From positions 1 through 48,503 of IMG/VR virus record IMGVR_UViG_3300029893_000014: 48,503 bases of DNA; one strand, 5' to 3'. Under the pieces are notes generated by a model. The model searched no databases. It was given only the letters and a program-made list of their open reading frames with translations, and was not told where the DNA came from. Positions 1 through 6,406 of this stretch are shown piece after piece (the stretch's first letter is position 1; the number at the start of each line of letters is the position of its first letter). The DNA comes from a virus. The translations under genes and the position numbers were made by a program.

Positions 1-2
1 CG

Positions 3-116
3 GACAGTCATCTTGCTTTCGCCGATGCTCCACTCGATCTCAGCGAGTTCCCTGATGCTGGTGCGAGCAAGGCTGAGATCGACGCTTGGGCCAAGCGCCG
101 GGAGGCCGCCGAATGA
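3..116 (+). CDS. C-terminus of an unidentified protein (5' end outside window)
   Basis: An open frame enters from the left edge and gives 37 residues ending ...DAWAKRREAAE before TGA. Its stop overlaps the ATG of the next gene (ATGA), the tight spacing used throughout this phage, which supports its being real. Too little is present to name a family. Confidence 0.55.
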   Translation, partial: DSHLAFADAPLDLSEFPDAGASKAEIDAWAKRREAAE

Positions 117-382
117 CCGTAGCACTGGCATCATCGGTGACACTGGCGGCTGACATCGCGGCGGCTCATGTGCCTGATGAGACCGGCCGCCGCTGGTACG
201 AGGCCGTGATCCGTGAGGCTGTCGAGCTTGGTGAAATCCGTGGCCGCAACCGTGCGCGGGCCATCGTCGAGGCGGCACGTTGGGAACAGCGGCAGGGCGA
301 GGCTCCGGCCATGGCGTTTGAGAGGGCCAGGAGCCGGATACTGACCGCCCTGGCTCAGGCACAGATCGGAGAGCCGTTATGA
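113..382 (+). CDS. hypothetical 89-residue protein
   Basis: The ATG at 113 overlaps the upstream stop as ATGA, so I prefer it to the in-frame codon at 86. The protein is helical and rich in Ala, Arg and Glu (EAVELGEIRGRNRARAIVEA), with no family that I recognise. It ends the rightward early transcript; its 3' end overlaps by 6 bases the 3' end of the convergent XRE-like gene. Confidence 0.6.
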   Translation: MTVALASSVTLAADIAAAHVPDETGRRWYEAVIREAVELGEIRGRNRARAIVEAARWEQRQGEAPAMAFERARSRILTALAQAQIGEPL

Positions 383-586
383 CGCCCTGCGTTTTGGCGG
401 TGAGTACCAGCCCAAGTCGAGCAAATGTAGCACGATGCGTGGCGGCACGGGACGGAGGCCGGCCTCGTAGCGGTACAGGCTGGTCTGCACCGACTGGCCG
501 GTGCCGGACAGGCCGAGGGCACGGCCGAACGCTTCCTGCGTCAGGCCGTGCTCCAGGCGGATACGGCGGAGGTCGGCGCCGGTCAT
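377..586 (-). CDS. small XRE/Cro-like helix-turn-helix regulator
   Basis: This 69-residue protein opens MTGADLRRIRLEHGLTQEAF, the usual start of an XRE/Cro helix-turn-helix: helix 1, then LTQEAFGRALGLS, then a recognition-helix region with SLYRYEAGLRPVPPR. It is short for the family and has no second domain, so a DNA-binding regulator is inferred. It is the last gene of a three-gene leftward operon, its ATG overlapping the upstream stop (ATGA), with GGAGG nine bases before the start. A palindrome overlapping the operon promoter (1241-1255) is a plausible autoregulatory target; nothing in the sequence proves the pairing. Confidence 0.7.
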   Translation of the reverse strand: MTGADLRRIRLEHGLTQEAFGRALGLSGTGQSVQTSLYRYEAGLRPVPPRIVLHLLDLGWYSPPKRRAS

Positions 587-936
587 GGCCGCCGGCCTCC
601 ATAGGTGGCCCGGCGGCGGCCGATAACATCCGCGACTTCCGGCCGTGGCACGACATAGCCGTGCTCGGCCGGAAGGGGGTGAGCCAACAGGCGCTCTATT
701 TCGTAGGCGTTGTCATTCGTCAGTTCGATCGTGATAGTCCATGTATTTATGCGGTGGCCATATCCGGTGTTTTCCGTCATGTACGAGCCCCTAGGCCCAA
801 CGGCGATGATACGGCCGATTCTGAGGGCCTCGCCGTGGGGCACGTCATGGCGCAGGACGCGAATCCGCTTTCCGATAGCATGTCTGCCCAGCGCATGTCG
901 GCTGGTGTCGGCGTAATAGCAGGTCAGGGTGGTCAT
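583..936 (-). CDS. hypothetical 117-residue protein of the leftward operon
   Basis: Starts MTTLTCYYADTS, preceded by AGGAG eight bases upstream. The middle is beta-rich and basic (RIRVLRHDV, RIGRIIAVGPRG, WTITIELTNDN). I do not recognise the family. Its leader and first codons nearly match those of the next gene upstream in the operon (979-1218): both have AGGAGATA, eight bases from the start to AGGAG, and a start reading MTTLT, suggesting duplication of a translation-initiation region. It overlaps the XRE-like gene by four bases, so the two are probably co-translated. Confidence 0.6.
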   Translation of the reverse strand: MTTLTCYYADTSRHALGRHAIGKRIRVLRHDVPHGEALRIGRIIAVGPRGSYMTENTGYGHRINTWTITIELTNDNAYEIERLLAHPLPAEHGYVVPRPEVADVIGRRRATYGGRRP

Positions 937-978
937 CGGCGTATCTCCTCTTGTGGGTGCGGCGGAGGCCGGGGCCGG

Positions 979-1218
979 TCACGCGGCGTAATCCTGTCGG
1001 GACACGATTGTCAGATCATCGGCGCAGGTGCCGACGATCATCCGGTTGGCATCCCAGGCCCAGATACCGCTAGTATCACTGGGTTCAGTGCCGCCGAATG
1101 TCGGCAGGGAGGTCCAGTCGCGCTCGCCGTGGGCGAACGGCAGACCAGCCGCGCGCCACTCTTCGTCGATCGGGGAACGCATCAAGCGGTACAGGGTATC
1201 GAGGGTCAGGGTGGTCAT
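979..1218 (-). CDS. hypothetical 79-residue protein, first gene of the leftward operon
   Basis: The ATG at 1218 is chosen because AGGAG lies eight bases upstream, the same spacing as in the following gene; the ATG at 1224 sits too close. The protein is acidic and Trp-rich (DEEWRAAGLPFAHGERDW, SGIWAWDANRMIVGT), without a family that I recognise. It is first behind the promoter at 1246-1274 and shares its MTTLT start with the next gene. Confidence 0.55.
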   Translation of the reverse strand: MTTLTLDTLYRLMRSPIDEEWRAAGLPFAHGERDWTSLPTFGGTEPSDTSGIWAWDANRMIVGTCADDLTIVSRQDYAA

Positions 1219-1240
1219 CGTCATATCTCCTCTATCGACA

Positions 1241-1274
1241 ATGCCAATATGGCATATACGGCCCCGGTATACAA
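1241..1274 (-). promoter_or_regulatory. leftward promoter with palindromic operator
   Basis: On the minus strand TTGTAT (1269-1274), a 17-base spacer and CATATT (1246-1251) form a sigma70-like promoter for the three-gene leftward operon. A perfect inverted repeat, ATGCCA-ATA-TGGCAT (1241-1255), covers the -10. Such placement suits a repressor, and the operon's own XRE-like product is the obvious candidate. The promoter is read by eye; the pairing is inference. Confidence 0.5.
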
Positions 1275-1300
1275 GAGAAATCGTTTTGAGGATCATGGAA

Positions 1301-1480
1301 ATGACAACCTATGACGACGGCACCTACGCCTTGGCCCAACGGCGCATTGCGCATCTTGAGCGGGAACTGGCGGCAAAGGACCAGGAGATCACCGCAAAGG
1401 ACCAGGTAATCGACGCGCTCAAAACCGAGCGGGCCATGCTGATGCAGGTGGTGGAGCGGCAGAGCGAGGGCGCGGAGTGA
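1301..1480 (+). CDS. short coiled-coil protein
   Basis: A 59-residue protein, almost entirely a charged coiled coil (RIAHLERELAAKDQEITAKD, then DALKTERAMLMQVVE), with a repeated (I/A)TAKDQ(E/V)I unit. GAGG at 1288 is nine bases from ATG 1301, favouring it over the ATG at 1295. Its stop overlaps the ATG of the NusG-like gene (TGATG), so the two are probably translationally coupled and may work together; no function is known. Confidence 0.6.
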   Translation: MTTYDDGTYALAQRRIAHLERELAAKDQEITAKDQVIDALKTERAMLMQVVERQSEGAE

Positions 1481-2097
1481 TGGCGCCGTTGTTGTGGTAC
1501 GCCGTCCATACCAAGCCGCGAGCCGAGCGCATGGTAGAGGCGCAGGTGCGTCTGCTTGGCGACGGGTACGAGGCATTCTACCCCCATTGCCTGGTCAAGC
1601 GTGTCCGCCATTGGTCGCGGGGTCGTACAGTCGAGGAAATCGTCGAGCGGCCCTATTTCAGCCGGTATATTTTCGCCGGCATCGTGCCGTGGCAGTCGCC
1701 GACGCCGCTGTTTTCTATGACCGGCGTTTCGTCCGTGCTCCGCAGTCCATCCCCTGACGGCGTTTACCGTCCCCTGGTCATCCCTGAGGCCGCCATGACC
1801 GACCTGATGAGCCGTGCCGACGCCAATGGCGTCATCGGCGAGATTGATACGACCGAGCCGCTACACGACTACCGCGCCGGTGATACGGTTCGGTTCGCGC
1901 CAAGCAGCCCGTTTGGTGGTTTAACCTGTCTAATCGTTAAGGTTGACAGGGACGGTTGGCTTCGTGTAGTAATGGCGATGTTCGGGCGTGAGACGGAAAC
2001 ATCCGTGCACCACTCCCAACTCGGCGAGGTGGTGAAAACTCGAGCCACGCCGATGGCGGATGCGTGCCAGACGCCGCGCCGTCGCCAGCCCGCATAG
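1480..2097 (+). CDS. NusG/RfaH-like transcription elongation factor
   Basis: A 205-residue protein with the two-domain NusG pattern. The NGN domain starts LLWYAVHTKPRAERMVEAQV (4-23), followed by YEAFYPHC (30-37), the aromatic segment RPYFSRYIFAGI (57-68) and PLVIPEAAMTDLM (98-110). A KOW-type domain follows at about 132-183: GDTVRFAPSSPFGGLTCLIV and MFGRETETSVHH. NusG paralogs bind RNA polymerase; specialised ones such as RfaH suppress termination on one operon. Placed just before the packaging and virion genes, this one is probably a phage-dedicated processivity or antitermination factor for the late operon. The family call is strong; the operon-specific role is inferred. Confidence 0.85.
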   Translation: MAPLLWYAVHTKPRAERMVEAQVRLLGDGYEAFYPHCLVKRVRHWSRGRTVEEIVERPYFSRYIFAGIVPWQSPTPLFSMTGVSSVLRSPSPDGVYRPLVIPEAAMTDLMSRADANGVIGEIDTTEPLHDYRAGDTVRFAPSSPFGGLTCLIVKVDRDGWLRVVMAMFGRETETSVHHSQLGEVVKTRATPMADACQTPRRRQPA

Positions 2098-2130
2098 CCG
2101 GGCCAAACCCTCTCTCCAAGGCGAACCGTC

Positions 2131-2334
2131 ATGTTTCAGCCCGGCGATTTGATCCGCGTGGTCAACACCGACCACATCCGCTATCCTGACGTTGACGACA
2201 TGCTCAAAGCAGGCATGCCGCTTCATGCGGCATTCGCCATGTGGTCCAGAATGATGAGCGAGCAGGATCGCCCGCCATCATTCTGGTGGGAACGCATCAA
2301 GACCTGGCGGCCATCAACTCCACAGCTGCAATGA
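2131..2334 (+). CDS. hypothetical 67-residue protein
   Basis: Begins MFQPGDLIRVVNTDHIRYPD and ends in a Trp-rich, basic tail (FWWERIKTW). AAGG lies about ten bases before the ATG. Not recognised. It follows the NusG-like gene after 33 bases and precedes the terminase genes on the same strand. Confidence 0.5.
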   Translation: MFQPGDLIRVVNTDHIRYPDVDDMLKAGMPLHAAFAMWSRMMSEQDRPPSFWWERIKTWRPSTPQLQ

Positions 2335-2386
2335 GCCGGTCGAGTTTGCGGTTGATTTGCCCTAGTTGGGGCGGAGTAAAAGGTGC

Positions 2387-2659
2387 ATGGCGGTCTTAAT
2401 GGCCACGCCAGACGAGCTGTGGCAACTCCTGGAGGAGTATGTCGGTGACGAGAGGTTCAGCACTGATAAGATGCTGACTCTCATGCGAGATGACGAGCTG
2501 ATGGAGCGGCTGGACAAGATGGCGTTGTATCGTCGGGGCAGGCAAGCGCGCCTGGATCGAGCGCTGGCCGAGGTTAGGGTGGTGCGGGAGAAAATCACCA
2601 GGGAAAACCGGCAGGAGATCGAAGCGCTGCGCGCGGAACTGGCGAATGAGGCAGAGTGA
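2387..2659 (+). CDS. hypothetical acidic helical protein ahead of terminase
   Basis: A 90-residue protein with GGAG ten bases before ATG 2387 (an in-frame TTG lies at 2366). It is helical and strongly charged, with a probable coiled coil in the second half (DRALAEVRVVREKITRENRQ). Its 3' end overlaps the small terminase start by 14 bases. No family recognised; a packaging accessory role is suggested only by position. Confidence 0.6.
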   Translation: MAVLMATPDELWQLLEEYVGDERFSTDKMLTLMRDDELMERLDKMALYRRGRQARLDRALAEVRVVREKITRENRQEIEALRAELANEAE

Positions 2660-3047
2660 TGGCGGCCAGTCGAAATCAGATGAAAATCAGATGAACAGTA
2701 ACGGCAACGGTGGCAGGCGTCCCGGTGCAGGGCGGCCCAAGGGGGCCAAAAACCGCGCGACCCTGCAAGCGAAGGCGACGCTTGAGGAGTTGGCGCGGGC
2801 ACATTCGCCCACGGCGATTGAAACTCTCGTCACCATCTGCAAGGCGGGTGAGAGCGAGTCGGCACGGGTTGCTGCGGCCAATTCGCTGCTGGATCGCGGC
2901 TACGGCAGGCCGAGGCAGACCGTGGCGCATGAGGGCGAGGCCAAGATTGCGGTGACGGTGACGGATGCGAGAGAGCAGCTTACACATCTCCTCACTGGCG
3001 TCGCTACCGCCGGAGCAGCGGACGGCGATTCTCGCACAACTCACTGA
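2646..3047 (+). CDS. terminase small subunit (probable)
   Basis: A 133-residue protein containing GGRRPGAGRPKGAKNRAT near its N-terminus, a basic Gly/Pro/Lys motif seen in many phage small terminases and related DNA-binding proteins, then a helical part (SPTAIETLVTICKAG, SARVAAANSLLDRGYGRP). It would bind the packaging start site and load the large subunit. The start at 2646 overlaps the previous gene by 14 bases; a later ATG at 2691 is possible, but no good ribosome site was seen for it. Its 3' end overlaps the large terminase by 83 bases. Confidence 0.75.
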   Translation: MRQSDGGQSKSDENQMNSNGNGGRRPGAGRPKGAKNRATLQAKATLEELARAHSPTAIETLVTICKAGESESARVAAANSLLDRGYGRPRQTVAHEGEAKIAVTVTDAREQLTHLLTGVATAGAADGDSRTTH

Positions 3048-4872
3048 CGAGCAGTGTGAGGCGCTGCTGCACGACTGGGCGTTTCTGTCCAGGCCGGAGC
3101 AGCGAGCGCCGGACGGCGACTGGCTGGTGTGGATATATCTGGCTGGTCGCGGGGCCGGCAAGACGCGCTCCGGGGCCGAATGGGTTAGACAGCGGGTTAA
3201 GGCTGGATCGACCAGGATAGCGCTGATCGCGCCGACTGCGGCCGATGCCCGCGATGTCATGGTGGAGGGCGTCTCTGGCCTGTTGTCGGTGTGCTGGGAG
3301 CATGACAAGACGGACGCCGGGCTGCCGATGGGCAGGCCGCTCTACGAGCCCAGCAAGCGGCGGGTGACGTGGAAGCACGGTGCGATTGCCACGCTGTTCT
3401 CGGCCGAGGAGCCCGACCGCCTGCGTGGGCCGCAGCATGACACTGCCTGGTGCGATGAACTGGCGGCGTGGGACGATGCCCAGTCGACCTGGGACATGGC
3501 GATGTTCGGTCTGCGGCTCGGCCGCGACCCCAGGGCCATGGTGACGACGACGCCGAAACCGCTGCCCATCGTAAGGGAATTGACACGGGATGCCCGCAAC
3601 GTGGTGACGCGCGGCACCACATGGAGCAATCGAGCGAACCTGGCGCCGAGCTTCTTTGCGCAAATCGTAGCCAAGTACGACGGGACGAGGCTGGGGCGCC
3701 AGGAACTACACGCGGAAATCCTTGAGGAAGCCGAGGGGGCGCTGTGGACCCGCGACATGCTGGTCAAGGCCGCGCGCTATCCACAACTCATCCGCACTGT
3801 GGTCGGGGTTGACCCGCCGGTGTCGGCCGATGGCGAGTCGGCGCTGTGCGGCATCGTCGTAGCCGGTCTCGGCGTTGATGGGCGAGGCTATGTCCTGGCC
3901 GACTACTCAGGGAGGATGCTGCCGGCCCAGTGGGGCAAGAAGGTGGTCGAGGCGTATGACGACTGGCACGCCGACCGCATCGTGGCCGAGGGCAACCAGG
4001 GCGGTGAGATGGTCCGCCACACGATCCAGACCGTCAGGCCGGCGGCGCCTGTCACTATCGTGCAAGCCCATCACGGCAAACAGGCCAGGGCCGAGCCGGT
4101 CGCGGCGCTCTACGAGCAAGGCAAGGTCGATCATGTCGGGTCATTCCCTGAGCTTGAGGACCAGATGGTCACCTGGGAGCCGCTCAGCGGCCTGCCCAGC
4201 CCGGATCGGCTCGACGCCTTGGTGTGGGCCATGACGGAATTGGCGATTGGTGGCGGCCCGCACGTCTACGGGGCGGACGTGCAGGACATGTTGGAGCCGG
4301 GCCGGGACATCCCGAGCCGACTGCTGCGCTGCGCCGCAATCGACATCGAGGCCGGCGAAGTGGCCATGGTGTGGGCCGCGATCGACAGGACCAGCGGCGT
4401 GATGCATGTCACTGACGCGGTGCTGACCGCGCGATCCGATCTGGCCGTCCACGCCGAGGCCATCCGGATGAGGGGCAAGTGGGTGCCGGTGTTGTTCGAG
4501 ACCGAGGCCCGGAAGCGCAGCAAGGCCGAGGGCATCGCCATTGCCGAACGGCTGGCAGAGTGTGGCGTCGAGATTTACACCGTGGACATGGACCAGGAGC
4601 GGGCCGTGGCGGCGCTGCGTCATCGCATCGTCGGCAACGCGCTCAAGGTGCATGACGACCTGCACCAGTGGATCACGGCGTGGCGCCGCTATCGGCGTAA
4701 CGAGAAGGGCGAGCTGGTCCAGGCCGGTGACGGGCTGATGAGGGCAACGCAACTCATCGGGCTCTATGGGCCTGGTCTAGCTATCAGCGAGAACCAGGCG
4801 GTGTCGGATGCCGAGACGACGCGCGAGTCGCTGGTAGCCGAGGCGCATCGGCATAACTCGACGGGCTATTGA
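2965..4872 (+). CDS. terminase large subunit with extra C-terminal nuclease-like domain
   Basis: A 635-residue packaging motor of the Terminase_6 type. The ATPase has Walker A GRGAGKTRSG (61-70) and Walker B AWCDEL (161-166, D164/E165), then TTTPKPL (194-200). The RNase H-like nuclease shows VVGVDPPVSADGESALCGIV (279-298, D283), DRIVAEGNQGGEMV (337-350, E342) and DRLDALVWAM (414-423). Such proteins normally end near residue 430-480. Here about 185 residues follow, starting LLRCAAIDIEAGEVAMVWAA (453-472) and including HAEAIRMRGKWVPV, HQWITAWRRYRR and GDGLMRATQLI (588-598). That series resembles the nuclease end of a different terminase lineage, suggesting a tandem or fused nuclease. The ATPase/nuclease call is certain; the origin of the extension is inferred. 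Confidence 0.93.
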   Translation: MRESSLHISSLASLPPEQRTAILAQLTDEQCEALLHDWAFLSRPEQRAPDGDWLVWIYLAGRGAGKTRSGAEWVRQRVKAGSTRIALIAPTAADARDVMVEGVSGLLSVCWEHDKTDAGLPMGRPLYEPSKRRVTWKHGAIATLFSAEEPDRLRGPQHDTAWCDELAAWDDAQSTWDMAMFGLRLGRDPRAMVTTTPKPLPIVRELTRDARNVVTRGTTWSNRANLAPSFFAQIVAKYDGTRLGRQELHAEILEEAEGALWTRDMLVKAARYPQLIRTVVGVDPPVSADGESALCGIVVAGLGVDGRGYVLADYSGRMLPAQWGKKVVEAYDDWHADRIVAEGNQGGEMVRHTIQTVRPAAPVTIVQAHHGKQARAEPVAALYEQGKVDHVGSFPELEDQMVTWEPLSGLPSPDRLDALVWAMTELAIGGGPHVYGADVQDMLEPGRDIPSRLLRCAAIDIEAGEVAMVWAAIDRTSGVMHVTDAVLTARSDLAVHAEAIRMRGKWVPVLFETEARKRSKAEGIAIAERLAECGVEIYTVDMDQERAVAALRHRIVGNALKVHDDLHQWITAWRRYRRNEKGELVQAGDGLMRATQLIGLYGPGLAISENQAVSDAETTRESLVAEAHRHNSTGY

Positions 4873-4874
4873 GA

Positions 4875-5183
4875 TTAGGCAGGCGCGGCAACGTCGTCAT
4901 TGACGATAGGCCACACATCGGCGGGATTAAACAATCCCGGCGGTCGTTCATAGTCTGTTGCAATTTCATCCAGGATGCGACTGAGCCGGTCGTTGAGGCG
5001 TCGGGCCTTGATCTCGGCGTGAGCTGCGCGCAGGCCCGCTGCATGTGCCTTCTCTCGGAGGTCCGAGGCTTCGGCTTTGGCCTCGTCGATGAACCTTATC
5101 GTCGCCTCGATGGCTTCGCGCAGGACGACGACTGCTTCGTCCGATGAATACCGAGAGTCGTAAGCGCGCTGGTCAAGTGTCAT
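4875..5183 (-). CDS. hypothetical leftward gene inside the packaging module
   Basis: A 102-residue protein with a long charged helix (EAIEATIRFIDEAKAEASDL, then HAAGLRAAHAEIKARRLNDR), probably coiled coil. GAGG lies seven bases before the ATG on the minus strand, which supports this strand against the overlapping rightward frame. It ends two bases after the large terminase stop. A single gene against the direction of the late operon looks like an inserted moron. Unrecognised. Confidence 0.55.
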   Translation of the reverse strand: MTLDQRAYDSRYSSDEAVVVLREAIEATIRFIDEAKAEASDLREKAHAAGLRAAHAEIKARRLNDRLSRILDEIATDYERPPGLFNPADVWPIVNDDVAAPA

Positions 5184-5239
5184 ATCGCTGCCTCGCGTGA
5201 TTGATTATTCCAGCCTATCACACCGAAAGGGAAAACGCC

Positions 5240-5389
5240 ATGGCCTATGGTCCCAAGAAGCCTATGCCGAAGCCTATGCTGAAGCCTATGAAGGGCGCGG
5301 TTCCGCAGCACAAGCAGATGGCTGCCGGCAAGAAGCCCATGCAGGCCATGCCGAAGCCGCCCAAGAAGCCGCGCAAGAGTGGGTACTGA
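5240..5389 (+). CDS. tiny basic Lys-Pro-Met repeat protein
   Basis: A 49-residue protein built of KPM units: KKPMPKPMLKPMKG, then KKPMQAMPKPPKKPRK. AAAGGG eight to nine bases before ATG 5240 fixes the start. It has almost no acidic residues, so it should be very basic and disordered. Small basic proteins of this kind occur in phage head regions; whether it is a virion DNA-associated protein is speculation. The DNA behind the KPM units is itself a short tandem repeat. Confidence 0.6.
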   Translation: MAYGPKKPMPKPMLKPMKGAVPQHKQMAAGKKPMQAMPKPPKKPRKSGY

Positions 5390-5390
5390 C

Positions 5391-5828
5391 ATGCCTGTCC
5401 ATGACCCCACCCGCCAGCGCTACGGCCTCGGAACGCAGGGGCTGGTCGACCGCCCCAGCACCCGCCGTGCCGGCCGCAAAGAGGCCAATATGGCCAAGCG
5501 CGACTCCAAGGTGGCCGACGCCTTGACCAATCTGCCGCCCCAGGCGCAGCAGGACCAGGCCAGGGGACCGGCGCCATTCGTGCCAGCGGAACCTGTGCAG
5601 CCCGGTCCAGCGCAGCGCCCGGCGGTTAGGCCGGTGAGCACGAAACCGGCCTCACAGCCCGCCGCTGTGGCTCCTCAGCCCCGTCCCGGTGTCGGTGTGC
5701 AGCCTGTCGTGCCGACCATGGTGCCGACATCGAATGTCGGTCTGCCGGCCGGGCAGCCCGTGGTGGGGGTGGGGACGCCTGTGGTGCAACCGGGCCGTCC
5801 GCAGCCAGTACCCGGCCGTCGTCGGTGA
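5391..5828 (+). CDS. proline-rich disordered protein
   Basis: A 145-residue protein. The first third is basic (MPVHDPTRQRYGLGTQGLVD, then TRRAGRKEANMAKRDSKVAD); the rest is Pro/Ala/Val/Gln-rich with repeated QP and VGVG segments and ends RPQPVPGRRR. It follows the KPM protein by one base and sits just upstream of the two paralogous small genes and portal. No enzyme motif is visible; an assembly or virion accessory role is only positional. Confidence 0.55.
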   Translation: MPVHDPTRQRYGLGTQGLVDRPSTRRAGRKEANMAKRDSKVADALTNLPPQAQQDQARGPAPFVPAEPVQPGPAQRPAVRPVSTKPASQPAAVAPQPRPGVGVQPVVPTMVPTSNVGLPAGQPVVGVGTPVVQPGRPQPVPGRRR

Positions 5829-5838
5829 GGGCCTGGCG

Positions 5839-6093
5839 ATGGTGACCGTGGACATGGATGAGTTTGCCGCTCTTAAACAAGCCATCCGCGCGTGCCTTGG
5901 CACGATGGCGGATGGCAATTGGTGTCGCATAGGCTGTGTTGAGCCATACGGCTCAGACGAGATGGTGATGCGGGCAGCGCTGGTAGCGCTTCAGGTGGCG
6001 AGTGGGCAGAATATAATCATCTCAGCAGATATGATTTATGAGGGGCCGTTATTGTCGCAGATTATTGTGACCAATGATGAGGAAGCGGACTGA
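5839..6093 (+). CDS. small protein, first of a tandem paralogous pair
   Basis: An 84-residue protein, GAGGG eight bases before ATG 5839. It aligns along its length with the next gene: MVTVDMDEFAALKQAIRACL versus MVTVESTQFDDLKAALCRCV, GSDEMVMRAALVALQVASGQ versus DSDEMLSLVALCAVQMASGQ, then a hydrophobic segment. Several conserved Cys and Met are notable. The family is not recognised; tandem duplication is read directly from the sequence. Confidence 0.65.
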   Translation: MVTVDMDEFAALKQAIRACLGTMADGNWCRIGCVEPYGSDEMVMRAALVALQVASGQNIIISADMIYEGPLLSQIIVTNDEEAD

Positions 6094-6133
6094 CCAATGG
6101 GGCCGTCGTCGGTGACAATGGGAGGGCAAGCGA

Positions 6134-6406
6134 ATGGTTACTGTGGAATCCACGCAATTTGATGATCTAAAAGCAGCGTTATGTAGGTGTGTGGCAACGA
6201 TGCGTGACGGGCGCGGATTGGCGGTCGGCATTCCGGCGGCGCTTGATAGTGATGAGATGCTGTCGCTCGTCGCCTTGTGCGCTGTGCAGATGGCGAGTGG
6301 TCAGCATGTTGTCCTGCCCAAGAGCTTCACCTACATCGGCGCTCTACCGGAGAACGTAATAGCAACGGACTTCGGGCTGGAAACATACTCTGACGTGGCG
6401 GCCTGA
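6134..6406 (+). CDS. small protein, second of a tandem paralogous pair
   Basis: A 90-residue paralog of the gene at 5839, with GGAGGG seven bases before the ATG. Conserved features are the MVTV start, L-K-A/Q-A/I...R/C near residue 15, SDEM, and VQMASGQHVVLP. The pair has diverged strongly, so duplication is not recent. Its stop overlaps the portal ATG (TGATG), placing it in the head operon; function unknown. Confidence 0.65.
   Translation: MVTVESTQFDDLKAALCRCVATMRDGRGLAVGIPAALDSDEMLSLVALCAVQMASGQHVVLPKSFTYIGALPENVIATDFGLETYSDVAA

Noticed and set aside
379-1314. 311-codon rightward frame across the leftward regulator operon
   Set aside because: The three leftward genes have ribosome sites, overlaps and a promoter; this frame has a low-complexity Arg/Gly product.
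4869-5147. 92-codon rightward frame opposite the leftward gene after terminase
   Set aside because: The leftward frame has a ribosome site and a coherent helical product; this one does not.
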